The notes below the pieces were generated by a model, which worked only from the letters and a program-made list of their open reading frames with translations, was not told the origin of the DNA and did not search any database. From Arthrobacter sp. ok362 (lineage in GTDB: Bacteria > Actinomycetota > Actinomycetes > Actinomycetales > Micrococcaceae): a DNA stretch of 64,000 nucleotides. The stretch covers positions 186,001 through 250,000 of the forward strand of contig NZ_FNGC01000005.1 in the NCBI RefSeq assembly GCF_900102785.1, read 5' to 3'. Shown in pieces: positions 41,876-49,006 of the stretch. Position 1 is the stretch's first letter, and each line of letters opens with the position of its first letter. Both the position numbers and the translations under genes were made by a program.

Positions 41876-42396
41876 CGGCAAAGGAAACATCCGCGCCCGT
41901 GGTTCGTCCCATGCGCGAGGACGACTGGCCGGCCGTCCAGGGGATTTACCGCGAAGGAATCGCCACCGGACACGCCACCTTTGAAGCGGAGGTGCCGGAC
42001 TGGGAGCGCTTCACCAGCTCCAGGCTGCCCGGCCATCGTCTGGTTGCCGAGGCGCCCGATGGCGCGATCCTTGGCTGGGCGGCTGTCTCCGCCGTGTCCG
42101 CGCGGCCCGTGTATGCCGGCGTGGTCGAACACTCCGTCTACGTCGCCGCGGAAGCCCGCGGCAGGGGAGTGGGGGCCGCCCTGCTGCGGGCCCTGGCGGC
42201 ATCGACCGAGCAATGCGGGATCTGGACCATCCAGGCCAGTGTCTTCCCTGAAAACGAAGCAAGCCTGAAGCTCCACCTCGCGAACGGATTCGCAGTCGTC
42301 GGCCGGCGGAACCGCATCGCCCGCATGGGCTACGGCCCCACCGCGGGGCAATGGCGGGATACGGTGCTGATCGAGCGGCGCTCCCCGGTTCTCTAG
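41872..42396 (+). CDS. GNAT N-acetyltransferase, ArsN1/phosphinothricin-acetyltransferase type
   Basis: 174 aa from GTG 41872, overlapping the arsR stop by 4 bp. GNAT fold of the PAT class: VRPMREDDWPAVQGIYREGIATGHATFE at the start; EHSVYVAAEARGRGVGAALLRAL with the acetyl-CoA loop R-G-x-G-x-G/A; and ENEASLKLHLANGFAVVGRRNRIARMGYG. ArsN1 members in ars operons acetylate arsinothricin, an organoarsenical antibiotic, and phosphinothricin. Coupling to arsR strongly suggests this role, but a general PAT-like acetyltransferase cannot be excluded. Confidence 0.82.
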   Translation: MTAKETSAPVVRPMREDDWPAVQGIYREGIATGHATFEAEVPDWERFTSSRLPGHRLVAEAPDGAILGWAAVSAVSARPVYAGVVEHSVYVAAEARGRGVGAALLRALAASTEQCGIWTIQASVFPENEASLKLHLANGFAVVGRRNRIARMGYGPTAGQWRDTVLIERRSPVL

Positions 42397-42492
42397 AACG
42401 CCAGGCAGCGAAGGCCCGAACCCGGCGGTGGTGAATCCGCAGAGCAGCTAGGCGTCTCCTGCCATCCTGTCAGCGCGGTTCGTCCGGGCAAA

Positions 42493-43131
42493 CTATTCCG
42501 GGCCGGGCCGCCGGGGTGACCCGGCCCCGCCAAACCGCTGGACGGATGCGCTTTGCTGGGCCAGCCGGCGCATGGCCAGGAGCACCGGTTCCATCAGGAG
42601 TGTCCCGAGGACCACGTGCTGCATGGCGGCCTCGGCCGAATCCGTGGGAACACTTTCGACGTCGGCCTCCGCGATGTCCTGCATTGCCGCGGCGTAGCGG
42701 TCCAAGAGCGCCGCCGGCGCCTCGAATCCAGCCTCCGAGAGCCCGTGCAGGGCCTCCACCAGGGCAGCCTGGGTATCGCGGTCGCACGCCGCTGCGCCCC
42801 AGCCCCAGCGGTCCAGGAGCTTTTGTGCCGCGGAGAGGTCGACGTCGTCCGCTGCGGTCCGGGTGACCGCGTGGTGCGCGATTCCGAGGAGATCGTGGCC
42901 GGACTCTGGCGGGTTTTCCAGGCCAAGCAGTACCTCGCGGGTGGCGCTGACGCTGAGCCCGGCGGTGCCAATGAGTGCCCGGATGAGCTTCAGCCGCCTC
43001 ACATGCGAGTCGTCGTAGCGAGCCTGGGTCGCGGAAGTCAGCACGCCGTCGTGAAGCAAATTCTCGCGAAGGTAGTACTTGATGGTGGCCACCGGAATCT
43101 CCGTGGCCGCGGCCAGCTGTGAGATGCGCAA
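42493..43131 (-). CDS. MerR-family transcriptional regulator
   Basis: 212 aa. The N-terminal MerR HTH reads MRISQLAAATEIPVATIKYYLRENLL then RYDDSHVRRLKLIRALIGTAGLSVSATREVL. The long C-terminal helical domain (about 120 residues, one cysteine) is not a metal-binding loop and resembles the drug or ligand sensors of actinobacteria. It is divergent from a DUF4188 gene across 71 bp that contain a near-perfect 20 bp palindrome. It probably activates that gene and regulates itself. Confidence 0.88.
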   Translation of the reverse strand: MRISQLAAATEIPVATIKYYLRENLLHDGVLTSATQARYDDSHVRRLKLIRALIGTAGLSVSATREVLLGLENPPESGHDLLGIAHHAVTRTAADDVDLSAAQKLLDRWGWGAAACDRDTQAALVEALHGLSEAGFEAPAALLDRYAAAMQDIAEADVESVPTDSAEAAMQHVVLGTLLMEPVLLAMRRLAQQSASVQRFGGAGSPRRPGPE

Positions 43132-43157
43132 ATTTTCTCCTTGACTTAGATAGTGAC

Positions 43158-43177
43158 ACTCGCCAATATTGGGGAGT
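43158..43177. promoter_or_regulatory. Putative MerR operator
   Basis: ACTC-G-CCAATATTGG-G-GAGT is a 20 bp palindrome with one mismatched pair, inside a wider TTAGATA...TATCTA dyad (43146-43152 / 43183-43188). A TTGACT sits at 43141. The position in the middle of the 71 bp divergent spacer is as expected for a MerR target. Confidence 0.6.
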
Positions 43178-43202
43178 AACGGTATCTAGTTAGGAGAAAA
43201 GT

Positions 43203-43679
43203 ATGGCACGCATCAATGCTGGCCGCTTCACGCACCGCCATTCCGGTGATTTGGTGGTCTTCCTCATTGGCATGCGCATCAACAGTCCCTGGCGCCCGGA
43301 TCTGTGGCTCCCGGTCTTCTTTGCGATGCCCAGGATGCTGACCGAACTCTTCCGGGAGCCGGGTTCCGGCCTTCGTGGTTTTCGGTTTGCCCTCGGGGCC
43401 GGCGGGCCGGTCATCGTGCAGTACTGGGATTCGCTGGACAAGCTGTATGCCTACGCGAGTGCGCCCGATTCCGAGCACAGGCCGGCCTGGGCTGCCTTCA
43501 ACCGCCGGGCAAGAAAGGCCCCCAAAGCCGTCGGCATCTGGCATGAGACATTCGAGGTGAGCCGGGCCGAGAGCATGTATGTCTCGATGCCTACCGAAGG
43601 TCTCGCGCAAGCCACCGAGCTTGTGCCCGTCGGGCCCGGAAGCCATCACGCGAAGGACCGGCTGTCCAAGCCCCGCTGA
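43203..43679 (+). CDS. DUF4188 domain protein (monooxygenase-like)
   Basis: 158 aa. MARINAGRFTHRHSGDLVVFLIGMRINSPWRPDLWLPVFFAMPRML, GAGGPVIVQYWDSLDKLYAYA, and the end WHETFEVSRAESMYVSMPTEGLAQATELVPV match DUF4188, a family with a ferredoxin-like dimeric barrel often annotated as monooxygenase or fumigatonoid-type stress protein. Its reaction is unknown. Good ribosome-binding site (TTAGGAGAAAAGT). It is probably the target of the divergent MerR regulator. Confidence 0.85.
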   Translation: MARINAGRFTHRHSGDLVVFLIGMRINSPWRPDLWLPVFFAMPRMLTELFREPGSGLRGFRFALGAGGPVIVQYWDSLDKLYAYASAPDSEHRPAWAAFNRRARKAPKAVGIWHETFEVSRAESMYVSMPTEGLAQATELVPVGPGSHHAKDRLSKPR

Positions 43680-43695
43680 TGCCGTCGCCGGCTTC

Positions 43696-43926
43696 CTAGC
43701 GCAGGAGCATGTTTTTCTGTCGCGGCTTGACGATCGAGTTCTGTCCGCAGTTGGAGCAGGTGATGTTGTAGGCCCTGGAGGTCGTGAAGACGGGGAGGAA
43801 AAACAGGGTGAATTTGGTGGCGCGTTCTTGCAGTCGATGCTGGACGAATTGGTGGCAGTACTGGCACGTTGCCATCCGTCCGGGAAGGCCACGCAGCACG
43901 GTCTTGAGGCCGAGGAGGAGAAACAT
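43696..43926 (-). CDS. Zinc-ribbon domain protein, 76 aa
   Basis: ATG 43926 behind AAAGGATCC. MFLLLGLKTVLRGLPGR is a hydrophobic start; then CQYCHQFVQHRLQERATKFTLFFLPVFTTSRAYNITCSNCGQNS gives two CxxC knuckles 33 residues apart, i.e. a zinc ribbon around a hydrophobic loop (zinc_ribbon_15-like). The end is basic (KPRQKNMLLR). Function unknown, often membrane-associated. It lies 28 bp downstream of the tetR gene on the same strand. Confidence 0.85.
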   Translation of the reverse strand: MFLLLGLKTVLRGLPGRMATCQYCHQFVQHRLQERATKFTLFFLPVFTTSRAYNITCSNCGQNSIVKPRQKNMLLR

Positions 43927-43954
43927 GGCGGATCCTTTCAAAAGAATTTCCGGA

Positions 43955-44665
43955 TCAGGGTTTGGTCGAGGCTCCCGGTAGCGGGAGGCGGGCTGCGAGG
44001 CCCGAAACCAGGATGGTGATTCCTTCATCCAGTTCGGCCATCCCGTCGTAGTCGGCGAGGACGGGGGCGAGGGCGCGGAGGCGGGGGAACTCTTTCGGCG
44101 GCAAGCGGTGCAGGCCCAGGCGGAGAAGGGCCTCGTTTTCGTCGGGGTCGACGACGAATTCCTGCAGCTCGTTGAGGATGTGCCCGTAGAGGTATCCGTA
44201 GTACGCGCGGTAGACGTGCAGGGCGTCCTCAGGTGCGAACCCGGCGTCGATCAGCAGGGACAGGATCTGCTCCAGCGGCCGCAGCGTCCCCAGCGGCCGC
44301 AGGCCAAGGGGTGTTGACAGGGGGCGGGTCACGAGGAGGGGTACCACGTTGGGGTGCCGGAGTGCCAGGAGCCGCAGGTCGTGGGCAATACGCCGGAGCT
44401 GCGCCTGCCAGTCGGGGTCATCGGGAATGATGTCCAGTTCATCCAGGACGAGTTCTGAGACTCCATCCAGCAGTGCCGCCCGGTTGGCGGCGTAGCGGTA
44501 CAGGCTCATGGGATCCCGCCCGAGTTCCTGCCCGAGCCTGCGCATGGTGAGGGCGTCGAGTCCTTCGGCGTCCACCAGCGCCAGCGCCGCGGACAGAACA
44601 AGCTCCCGGCTGAGCCGAGTCTTGCCGGGAGTCGCTGGGGGCGCCGAATGATCTTCGGGCGACAT
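43955..44665 (-). CDS. TetR-family regulator (TetR_C tetracycline-repressor type)
   Basis: 236 aa from ATG 44665. HTH: LSRELVLSAALALVDAEGLDALTMRRLGQELGRDPMSLYRYAANRAALLDGV. The ligand domain, with LRRIAHDLRLLALRHPNVVPLL and AFRAYYGYLYGHILNELQEF-type helices, resembles the TetR_C_1 class, which senses hydrophobic ligands. A repeat-rich region at 44731-44759 upstream probably includes its operator. It may control the zinc-ribbon gene and itself. Confidence 0.88.
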   Translation of the reverse strand: MSPEDHSAPPATPGKTRLSRELVLSAALALVDAEGLDALTMRRLGQELGRDPMSLYRYAANRAALLDGVSELVLDELDIIPDDPDWQAQLRRIAHDLRLLALRHPNVVPLLVTRPLSTPLGLRPLGTLRPLEQILSLLIDAGFAPEDALHVYRAYYGYLYGHILNELQEFVVDPDENEALLRLGLHRLPPKEFPRLRALAPVLADYDGMAELDEGITILVSGLAARLPLPGASTKP

Positions 44666-44730
44666 GGTGTTCCGTTCGGGTCGGTGCGGAAAAGCCGCAT
44701 TTCCAAGGCAATAAAAAGGTTGCTTATTAT

Positions 44731-44759
44731 GTAGTCTACGCCTAGAGTCTACGTTGTAG
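44731..44759. promoter_or_regulatory. Putative TetR operator region
   Basis: GTAGTCTAC (44731-44739) and CTACGTTGTAG (44749-44759) are two short palindromes, with TCTACG directly repeated 14 bp apart, just after the AT-rich promoter-like stretch before tetR. Confidence 0.45.
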
Positions 44760-44936
44760 AGAAGTTGTTTTGAGTGGTTCCGCGGCACATGGATTTCCAG
44801 CCCAACAACGCTTTATCCCCGGATCCGCGGTGACGGAGCAGTCCGGAATCATGCTTCAGCGCCCCGTGCGGCCTTGACGCTTAGCTGCTGTAGCCACATG
44901 GCGGCACAAAATGCACCGCAAGGAAACGAGCCACTC

Positions 44937-45194
44937 ATGGCAATTTCTCAATACGACCAATTCCTGCAGGAATCCACCACCAAAGACCCCGGATCCGACC
45001 ACGCCCTTGGCGGGGACTGCCTCTACGGCCTGTACACCAGCTGGTGCTTCCTGAAGCAGATCACGCCCCGCCCCGAAGATGCCTTCTGGGCGGCCATGAA
45101 AGAGAAGCAGATCCATCCCAAACGCACCGGCCTCCGCATGAAAGGACCGGCCGCAGCGGACTACATCCTGGCCAGCTACCCGGGCCTGGTCTGA
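44937..45194 (+). CDS. Small conserved-looking hypothetical protein, 85 aa
   Basis: ATG 44937 behind AAGGAAAC. The soluble protein MAISQYDQFLQESTTKDPGS...DCLYGLYTSWCFLKQITPRP then EDAFWAAMKEKQIHPKRTGLRMKGPAAADYILASYPGLV has a dense aromatic core (W, Y, F) unusual for a spurious frame. I do not recognise a named domain. First of three closely spaced rightward genes. Confidence 0.7.
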   Translation: MAISQYDQFLQESTTKDPGSDHALGGDCLYGLYTSWCFLKQITPRPEDAFWAAMKEKQIHPKRTGLRMKGPAAADYILASYPGLV

Positions 45195-45199
45195 CCCGG

Positions 45200-45670
45200 A
45201 TGACAGTCACGTCGAGCACGTACCTGCCCCGGGATGCCGACCAGCCCCGAGGGCGCCGGCCATGGTGCGCCACATGCGACACCGACCGGCACCTCCTCCT
45301 GGACTCGGTCACCACGATGAATCCGCAGCAGGAGACCCTCGCGGCCGCCATCAGCTGCACCACTTGCGGGGGCTCGCACGTGGTGGCTACGACCGCGGCC
45401 TTCCTCGCAGCCATCCCGGGGCGGAGCGGGAACAGCGGCGGCGCCGCGCCTAGGGAGGACGTCTACCGCCACTGCCAGGAGCCGATGTCCGCGGTGGACC
45501 CAGAGCGCCGCAGCGCGCAACGGCCGGTTTCCACTCACGCCGGGACCCCGGATTTTCTGGGCGACTATCTCCGGACACGTGTTCTGCGGTGCCGGTGCGG
45601 GTTTCAGATGGAAATCCCCCGTCCCATGACAGGCAGTATCCTCCCGGGTCTGTATCCAACAAAGTATTAG
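45200..45670 (+). CDS. Hypothetical protein with zinc-knuckle-like CxxC motifs, 156 aa
   Basis: ATG 45200, six bases after the preceding stop. Cysteine pairs occur in WCATCDTDRH, SCTTCGGSHV and LRCRCGFQME, with another Cys in YRHCQEP, consistent with one or two zinc-binding sites. The remainder is polar and proline/arginine-rich, and the C-terminus PRPMTGSILPGLYPTKY is neutral. No known family. Probably co-transcribed with its neighbours. Confidence 0.6.
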   Translation: MTVTSSTYLPRDADQPRGRRPWCATCDTDRHLLLDSVTTMNPQQETLAAAISCTTCGGSHVVATTAAFLAAIPGRSGNSGGAAPREDVYRHCQEPMSAVDPERRSAQRPVSTHAGTPDFLGDYLRTRVLRCRCGFQMEIPRPMTGSILPGLYPTKY

Positions 45671-45679
45671 GGACGCATC

Positions 45680-45832
45680 GTGACCAATCACAGCACACCC
45701 ACCACCGGGCACCCCGCGGCCCACAATCAACAACCCGGACTTATGGACATGGATCTGTCCCCGCAGGGGCTTGCGGATGCCCCGGCGAACGAAGTCGACC
45801 CCGACAGCCTCGTCTACACCGGCAACAGCTAA
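45680..45832 (+). CDS. Small acidic protein, 50 aa
   Basis: GTG 45680 behind AGGGA. It encodes a His/Asn/Pro-rich start (MTNHSTPTTGHPAAHNQQP) and an acidic end (LMDMDLSPQGLADAPANEVD then PDSLVYTGNS). It begins 9 bp after the CxxC-protein stop and overlaps the convergent phzF-like stop by four bases. It is too short for most gene callers; support comes from the ribosome-binding site and tight spacing. Function unknown. Confidence 0.5.
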   Translation: MTNHSTPTTGHPAAHNQQPGLMDMDLSPQGLADAPANEVDPDSLVYTGNS

Positions 45833-46713
45833 ACGGCTGAGCTGTTGCCCGTAGCGGCGGGGATGCGGACGGCCCTGCCGCTGACCACTATTCCGCCGGC
45901 AGCGGGAATGTCCACTGTGAGGAGGCTCGGGCGGCCGACGTGCCGTCCCTGGTGGATCAAGACCCTCGACGGGGGCTCGACCAGGCCCAGGATGCGCAGG
46001 TAAGCGCCGACCGCCGCCGCGGCGGCCCCTGTTGCGGGGTCCTCCGTGATGGCTCCCACAGGGAACAGATTCCGGGCTTCGAATTCGCCATCTGCCATGC
46101 GGTACAGGACGGCTACCGTTGCGGCCCAGCCCTGTGCGTCCATGAGCTGGCGCACCGCCTCCGGATCGAAGCCAAAGGAGTCGAAAAGGTTGCGGACGGC
46201 GAAGACCAGCACCGGATGCCAGTTCCCCGAATACGCGATTCGCGGCGGATAGGCCGGATCGAGATCGGCCAGCCCGACGCCGAGCAAGCCCAGGAGGTCG
46301 GCCAGGACGTTGTCGTCGAATGCGGCCAGCTTTGGTTCAACGGCGGTGAACGATGCGGTGATGTCGGCGCCGTCGCCCGCTGTTTCGATGAGGACGGGGC
46401 CGACCGGGGTGTCGAAGGTGAAGGATCCTGCCCCGTCGCGTGCGCTCAGGGCAACGGCCAGCGCAATGGTCGCATGGCCGCAGAATGGCACCTCGGCGAT
46501 CGGCGAGAAGTATCGGACCCGGCTCCGGCGCGGGTCCCCGTCGACGCCCGGCTCCGTCACGAAGGCCGTTTCGGCGTACCCGACGGCGGCCGCCACCGCC
46601 AGCATCCCGGCATCGTCCAGATGGCTGGCATCCAGCACCAGTCCGGCGGGATTACCGCCGTTTGGCGTCCTGGAAAAGGCTGCATAACGGAGGACCTCGG
46701 GGGTGTTTTCCAT
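45829..46713 (-). CDS. PhzF-family isomerase/epimerase-like protein
   Basis: 294 aa from ATG 46713 behind GGAGGATCGGGGT. The PhzF/DapF-like fold begins VLRYAAFSRTPNGGNPAGLVLDA. The catalytic glutamate sits in VGYAETAFVTEP. Substrate loops SPIAEVPFCGHATIALAVAL and GAITEDPATGAAAAAVGAYL are diagnostic of PhzF proteins. Most members are not in phenazine pathways and their substrates are unknown; no phenazine genes are nearby. Confidence 0.9.
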   Translation of the reverse strand: MENTPEVLRYAAFSRTPNGGNPAGLVLDASHLDDAGMLAVAAAVGYAETAFVTEPGVDGDPRRSRVRYFSPIAEVPFCGHATIALAVALSARDGAGSFTFDTPVGPVLIETAGDGADITASFTAVEPKLAAFDDNVLADLLGLLGVGLADLDPAYPPRIAYSGNWHPVLVFAVRNLFDSFGFDPEAVRQLMDAQGWAATVAVLYRMADGEFEARNLFPVGAITEDPATGAAAAAVGAYLRILGLVEPPSRVLIHQGRHVGRPSLLTVDIPAAGGIVVSGRAVRIPAATGNSSAV

Positions 46714-46995
46714 ACCCCGATCCTCCCACGGCCAGCCGCCGCGGCCGCGGTGATCCACTAGTGCTCACGGTTGGTTTCGGCCGGCTGCAGCCGAGCGCGC
46801 GTTCCCCCCTTTTCCGGGGTGAGTTTCTGTGCCCCTGACGTTTCGTTTGAGACCTGCCAGGTGGTGCCTCGGCCGAGGGCTCTGGTCCCCGTCGACGCTC
46901 GGCCCCTTTTGGGCGCAATGGCGGACGACGACAGAGCGGCAAACGGGTAAACAGCCAGCGAATTGGAAAATAAAGCATATTTTTTTTGAAACATT

Positions 46996-47014
46996 TGACT
47001 CAAGATTTGAGTCA
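46996..47014. promoter_or_regulatory. Perfect 8-3-8 palindrome upstream of levansucrase
   Basis: TGACTCAA GAT TTGAGTCA, in the AT-rich patch. Likely a dimeric regulator site; the regulator is unknown. Confidence 0.5.
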
Positions 47015-47036
47015 TGGCACGCGCCCGGAGATGTTG

Positions 47037-47050
47037 TGCAAGCGCTTACA
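47037..47050. promoter_or_regulatory. LacI/GalR-type operator-like site
   Basis: TGCAAGCGCTTACA has the AAGCGCTT core and flanking TG/CA of LacI-family sites, consistent with sucrose or fructan control. No intact LacI gene lies in the window; only a remnant at 8949-9143. Confidence 0.55.
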
Positions 47051-47303
47051 TGCCGCGGGTTCGGGGCCTCTTTCGTGCCGGAAATGTGGTTTTGAATCCT
47101 CGCCAGCACTGTCTACGGTGATGTACGTCCAGGAAGTCAGCACCCTCCTGGGCCACCAGGCGGGACCCTACCGAGGTCCCGTCCCCTCGACACAATGGCG
47201 TCCTCGATGACGCCTGCGGTGTCATCGGGGTTGCCGGAGTTTCGGGGAATGAGGGCACACGCCCGTCTTCCACGAATGGTCTCACTCCGCGAGAAGAGCA
47301 ATA

Positions 47304-48902
47304 ATGCACGAGCACCCCAATACACCCCGGAAGCTGCGGTGGCGTTCTGTCGCCGCGGCACTGGCAGCGGCCGTTGCGGCCTCCGTCTTCCTTTCCGTCC
47401 CGTCGGCGCAGGCAAACGCGCCCTCGGATCCGCCGAGCGGCGGGCAGATGCCGGCTCCGACGCCCGGCTTCCCCCTACCCACTAAGCACACCCAGCAGCC
47501 GTTCGATCCAGCCGCGGCCTTCACCTCCAAGTGGACGCGTGCGGATGCCAAGCAGATCATGGCCCAAAGCAGCACAACCGTGTCCCCGGGCCAGAATTCC
47601 ATGAACCCGAACGTCACCATGCCGGAAATCCCCGAGGACTTCCCGGCCATGAACGACGACGTGTGGGTTTGGGACACCTGGTCCCTGACCGACGAGAACG
47701 CGAACCAGATCAGCTACAAGGGCTGGGACGTCATCTTCTCACTCGTTGCCGACCGCCACGCCGGCTACGGCTTCGACCAGCGGCACTGGAACGCCCGGAT
47801 CGGCTATTTCTTCCGCAAGACCAACGCCGACCCGGCCAAGGACAAGTGGAACTATGGTGGACACCTGTTCCTGGACAACACGTCCATCGGCAACACCGAA
47901 TGGTCCGGTTCCACCCGTCTGATGCAGGGGAACCACGTCAACGTCTTCTACACGGCAACCACGTTCTACGACGTTGCCGAGCGCAACGCCGGCGGCGGCG
48001 GAATCGCCCCGGATGCCGTAATTGCCAAGGCGCTGGGCAACATCCACGCTGACAAGAACGGCGTGAGCTTCGACGGCTTCGAACACACCAAGCTCCTTGC
48101 GCCGGACGGCGTCATGTACCAGAACAAGGCCCAGAACCCCGGATTCGCCTTCCGTGACCCGTACACGTTCGAAGACCCGGCGCACCCGGGCAAGACCTTC
48201 ATGGTCTTCGAAGGCAATACCGGCGGCAAACGGGGCGACTACAAGTGCACGGACGAGGACCTTGGCTACCAGCCCGGCGATCCCCACGCCGAATCCACGA
48301 ACACCGTGAACGCCACGACCGGTTCGTGGTTCCAGACCGCCAACGTAGGCCTGGCCGTGGCGGACAACAAGGACCTGACAAAGTGGCACTTCCTGCCGCC
48401 GATCCTCTCCGCCAACTGCGTCAACGACCAGACCGAGCGTCCGCAGATTTTCATCCAGAACGAGGGCGGCAAGAACAAGTACTACCTGTTCACCATCAGT
48501 CACCAGTTCACGTACGCGGATGGAATGCGCGGCCCTGATGGCGTCTACGGCTTTGTCGGCGACGGTGTCCGTTCCGACTACCAGCCCATGAACAACAGTG
48601 GCCTGACTCTGGCATCCCCCACGGACCTGAACATGCCAGCCAATGCACCCGAAGGGCCGGATCCCCGCCAGAACGGCCGCCAGTTCCAGGCTTACTCGCA
48701 CTACGTGCAGCCGGGCGGACTGGTGCAGTCCTTCATCGACAACGTAAACGGTGTCCGCGGCGGTTCACTCTCGCCCACCGTGAAGATCAACTTCCGCAAC
48801 GGAGTTTCGGCAGTTGACCGCACCTTCGGCCAGAACGGTCTGGGCCCGTTCGGGTACCTGCCCACGAACGTCAACGTCGGCGGTACCGGGCTCTACAAGT
48901 AG
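47304..48902 (+). CDS. Levansucrase, secreted (GH68)
   Basis: 532 aa. The signal peptide (basic RKLRWR, hydrophobic core at 15-32, cleavage near SAQA-NA) indicates export. GH68 catalytic residues are in place: nucleophile D124 in VWVWDTWSLTD, transition-state stabiliser RDP at 284-286 (FAFRDPY), acid/base E378 in DQTERPQIF. It splits sucrose and polymerises fructose to levan. Length and the Cys pair fit the Gram-negative/actinobacterial type. A GH32 gene follows behind a terminator, suggesting synthesis and reuse of levan. Confidence 0.93.
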   Translation: MHEHPNTPRKLRWRSVAAALAAAVAASVFLSVPSAQANAPSDPPSGGQMPAPTPGFPLPTKHTQQPFDPAAAFTSKWTRADAKQIMAQSSTTVSPGQNSMNPNVTMPEIPEDFPAMNDDVWVWDTWSLTDENANQISYKGWDVIFSLVADRHAGYGFDQRHWNARIGYFFRKTNADPAKDKWNYGGHLFLDNTSIGNTEWSGSTRLMQGNHVNVFYTATTFYDVAERNAGGGGIAPDAVIAKALGNIHADKNGVSFDGFEHTKLLAPDGVMYQNKAQNPGFAFRDPYTFEDPAHPGKTFMVFEGNTGGKRGDYKCTDEDLGYQPGDPHAESTNTVNATTGSWFQTANVGLAVADNKDLTKWHFLPPILSANCVNDQTERPQIFIQNEGGKNKYYLFTISHQFTYADGMRGPDGVYGFVGDGVRSDYQPMNNSGLTLASPTDLNMPANAPEGPDPRQNGRQFQAYSHYVQPGGLVQSFIDNVNGVRGGSLSPTVKINFRNGVSAVDRTFGQNGLGPFGYLPTNVNVGGTGLYK

Positions 48903-48919
48903 TGCAGTAGGCACTCATG

Positions 48920-48955
48920 AGGCGGAAGCGTCCGGAATTCCGGGCGCTTCCGCCT
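48920..48955 (+). terminator. Terminator between GH68 and GH32 genes
   Basis: AGGCGGAAGCG (48920-48930) pairs perfectly with CGCTTCCGCCT (48945-48955) around an inner CCGGAATTCCGG palindrome. It rules out the apparent early ATG at 48917 as the start of the GH32 gene. Confidence 0.8.
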
Positions 48956-49006
48956 CCGCACATACAGGCCATAGCTGGGGCGGGATGGCTTCCACCAGAA
49001 CCAGGA

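Larger units (their letters stand above)
46714..47303 (+). promoter_or_regulatory. Long promoter region of the levansucrase gene
   Basis: 590 bp without a credible gene. The stretch 46920-47020 is strikingly AT-rich for this genome (includes a run of eight T). It contains TGACTCAA-GAT-TTGAGTCA (46996-47014), a perfect 8-3-8 palindrome, and TGCAAGCGCTTACA (47037-47050), which fits the LacI/GalR operator consensus around a central CG. The remaining 250 bp to the ATG would be a long leader. Confidence 0.5.

Noticed and set aside
46758..47015. 85-codon minus-strand frame upstream of levansucrase
   Set aside because: It crosses the AT-rich promoter patch and its palindrome, and has no ribosome-binding site or recognisable motif.
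48917..49006. ATG 48917 as the GH32 start
   Set aside because: The codon abuts an 11 bp perfect terminator stem (48920-48955), and the resulting N-terminus is simply the translated hairpin.
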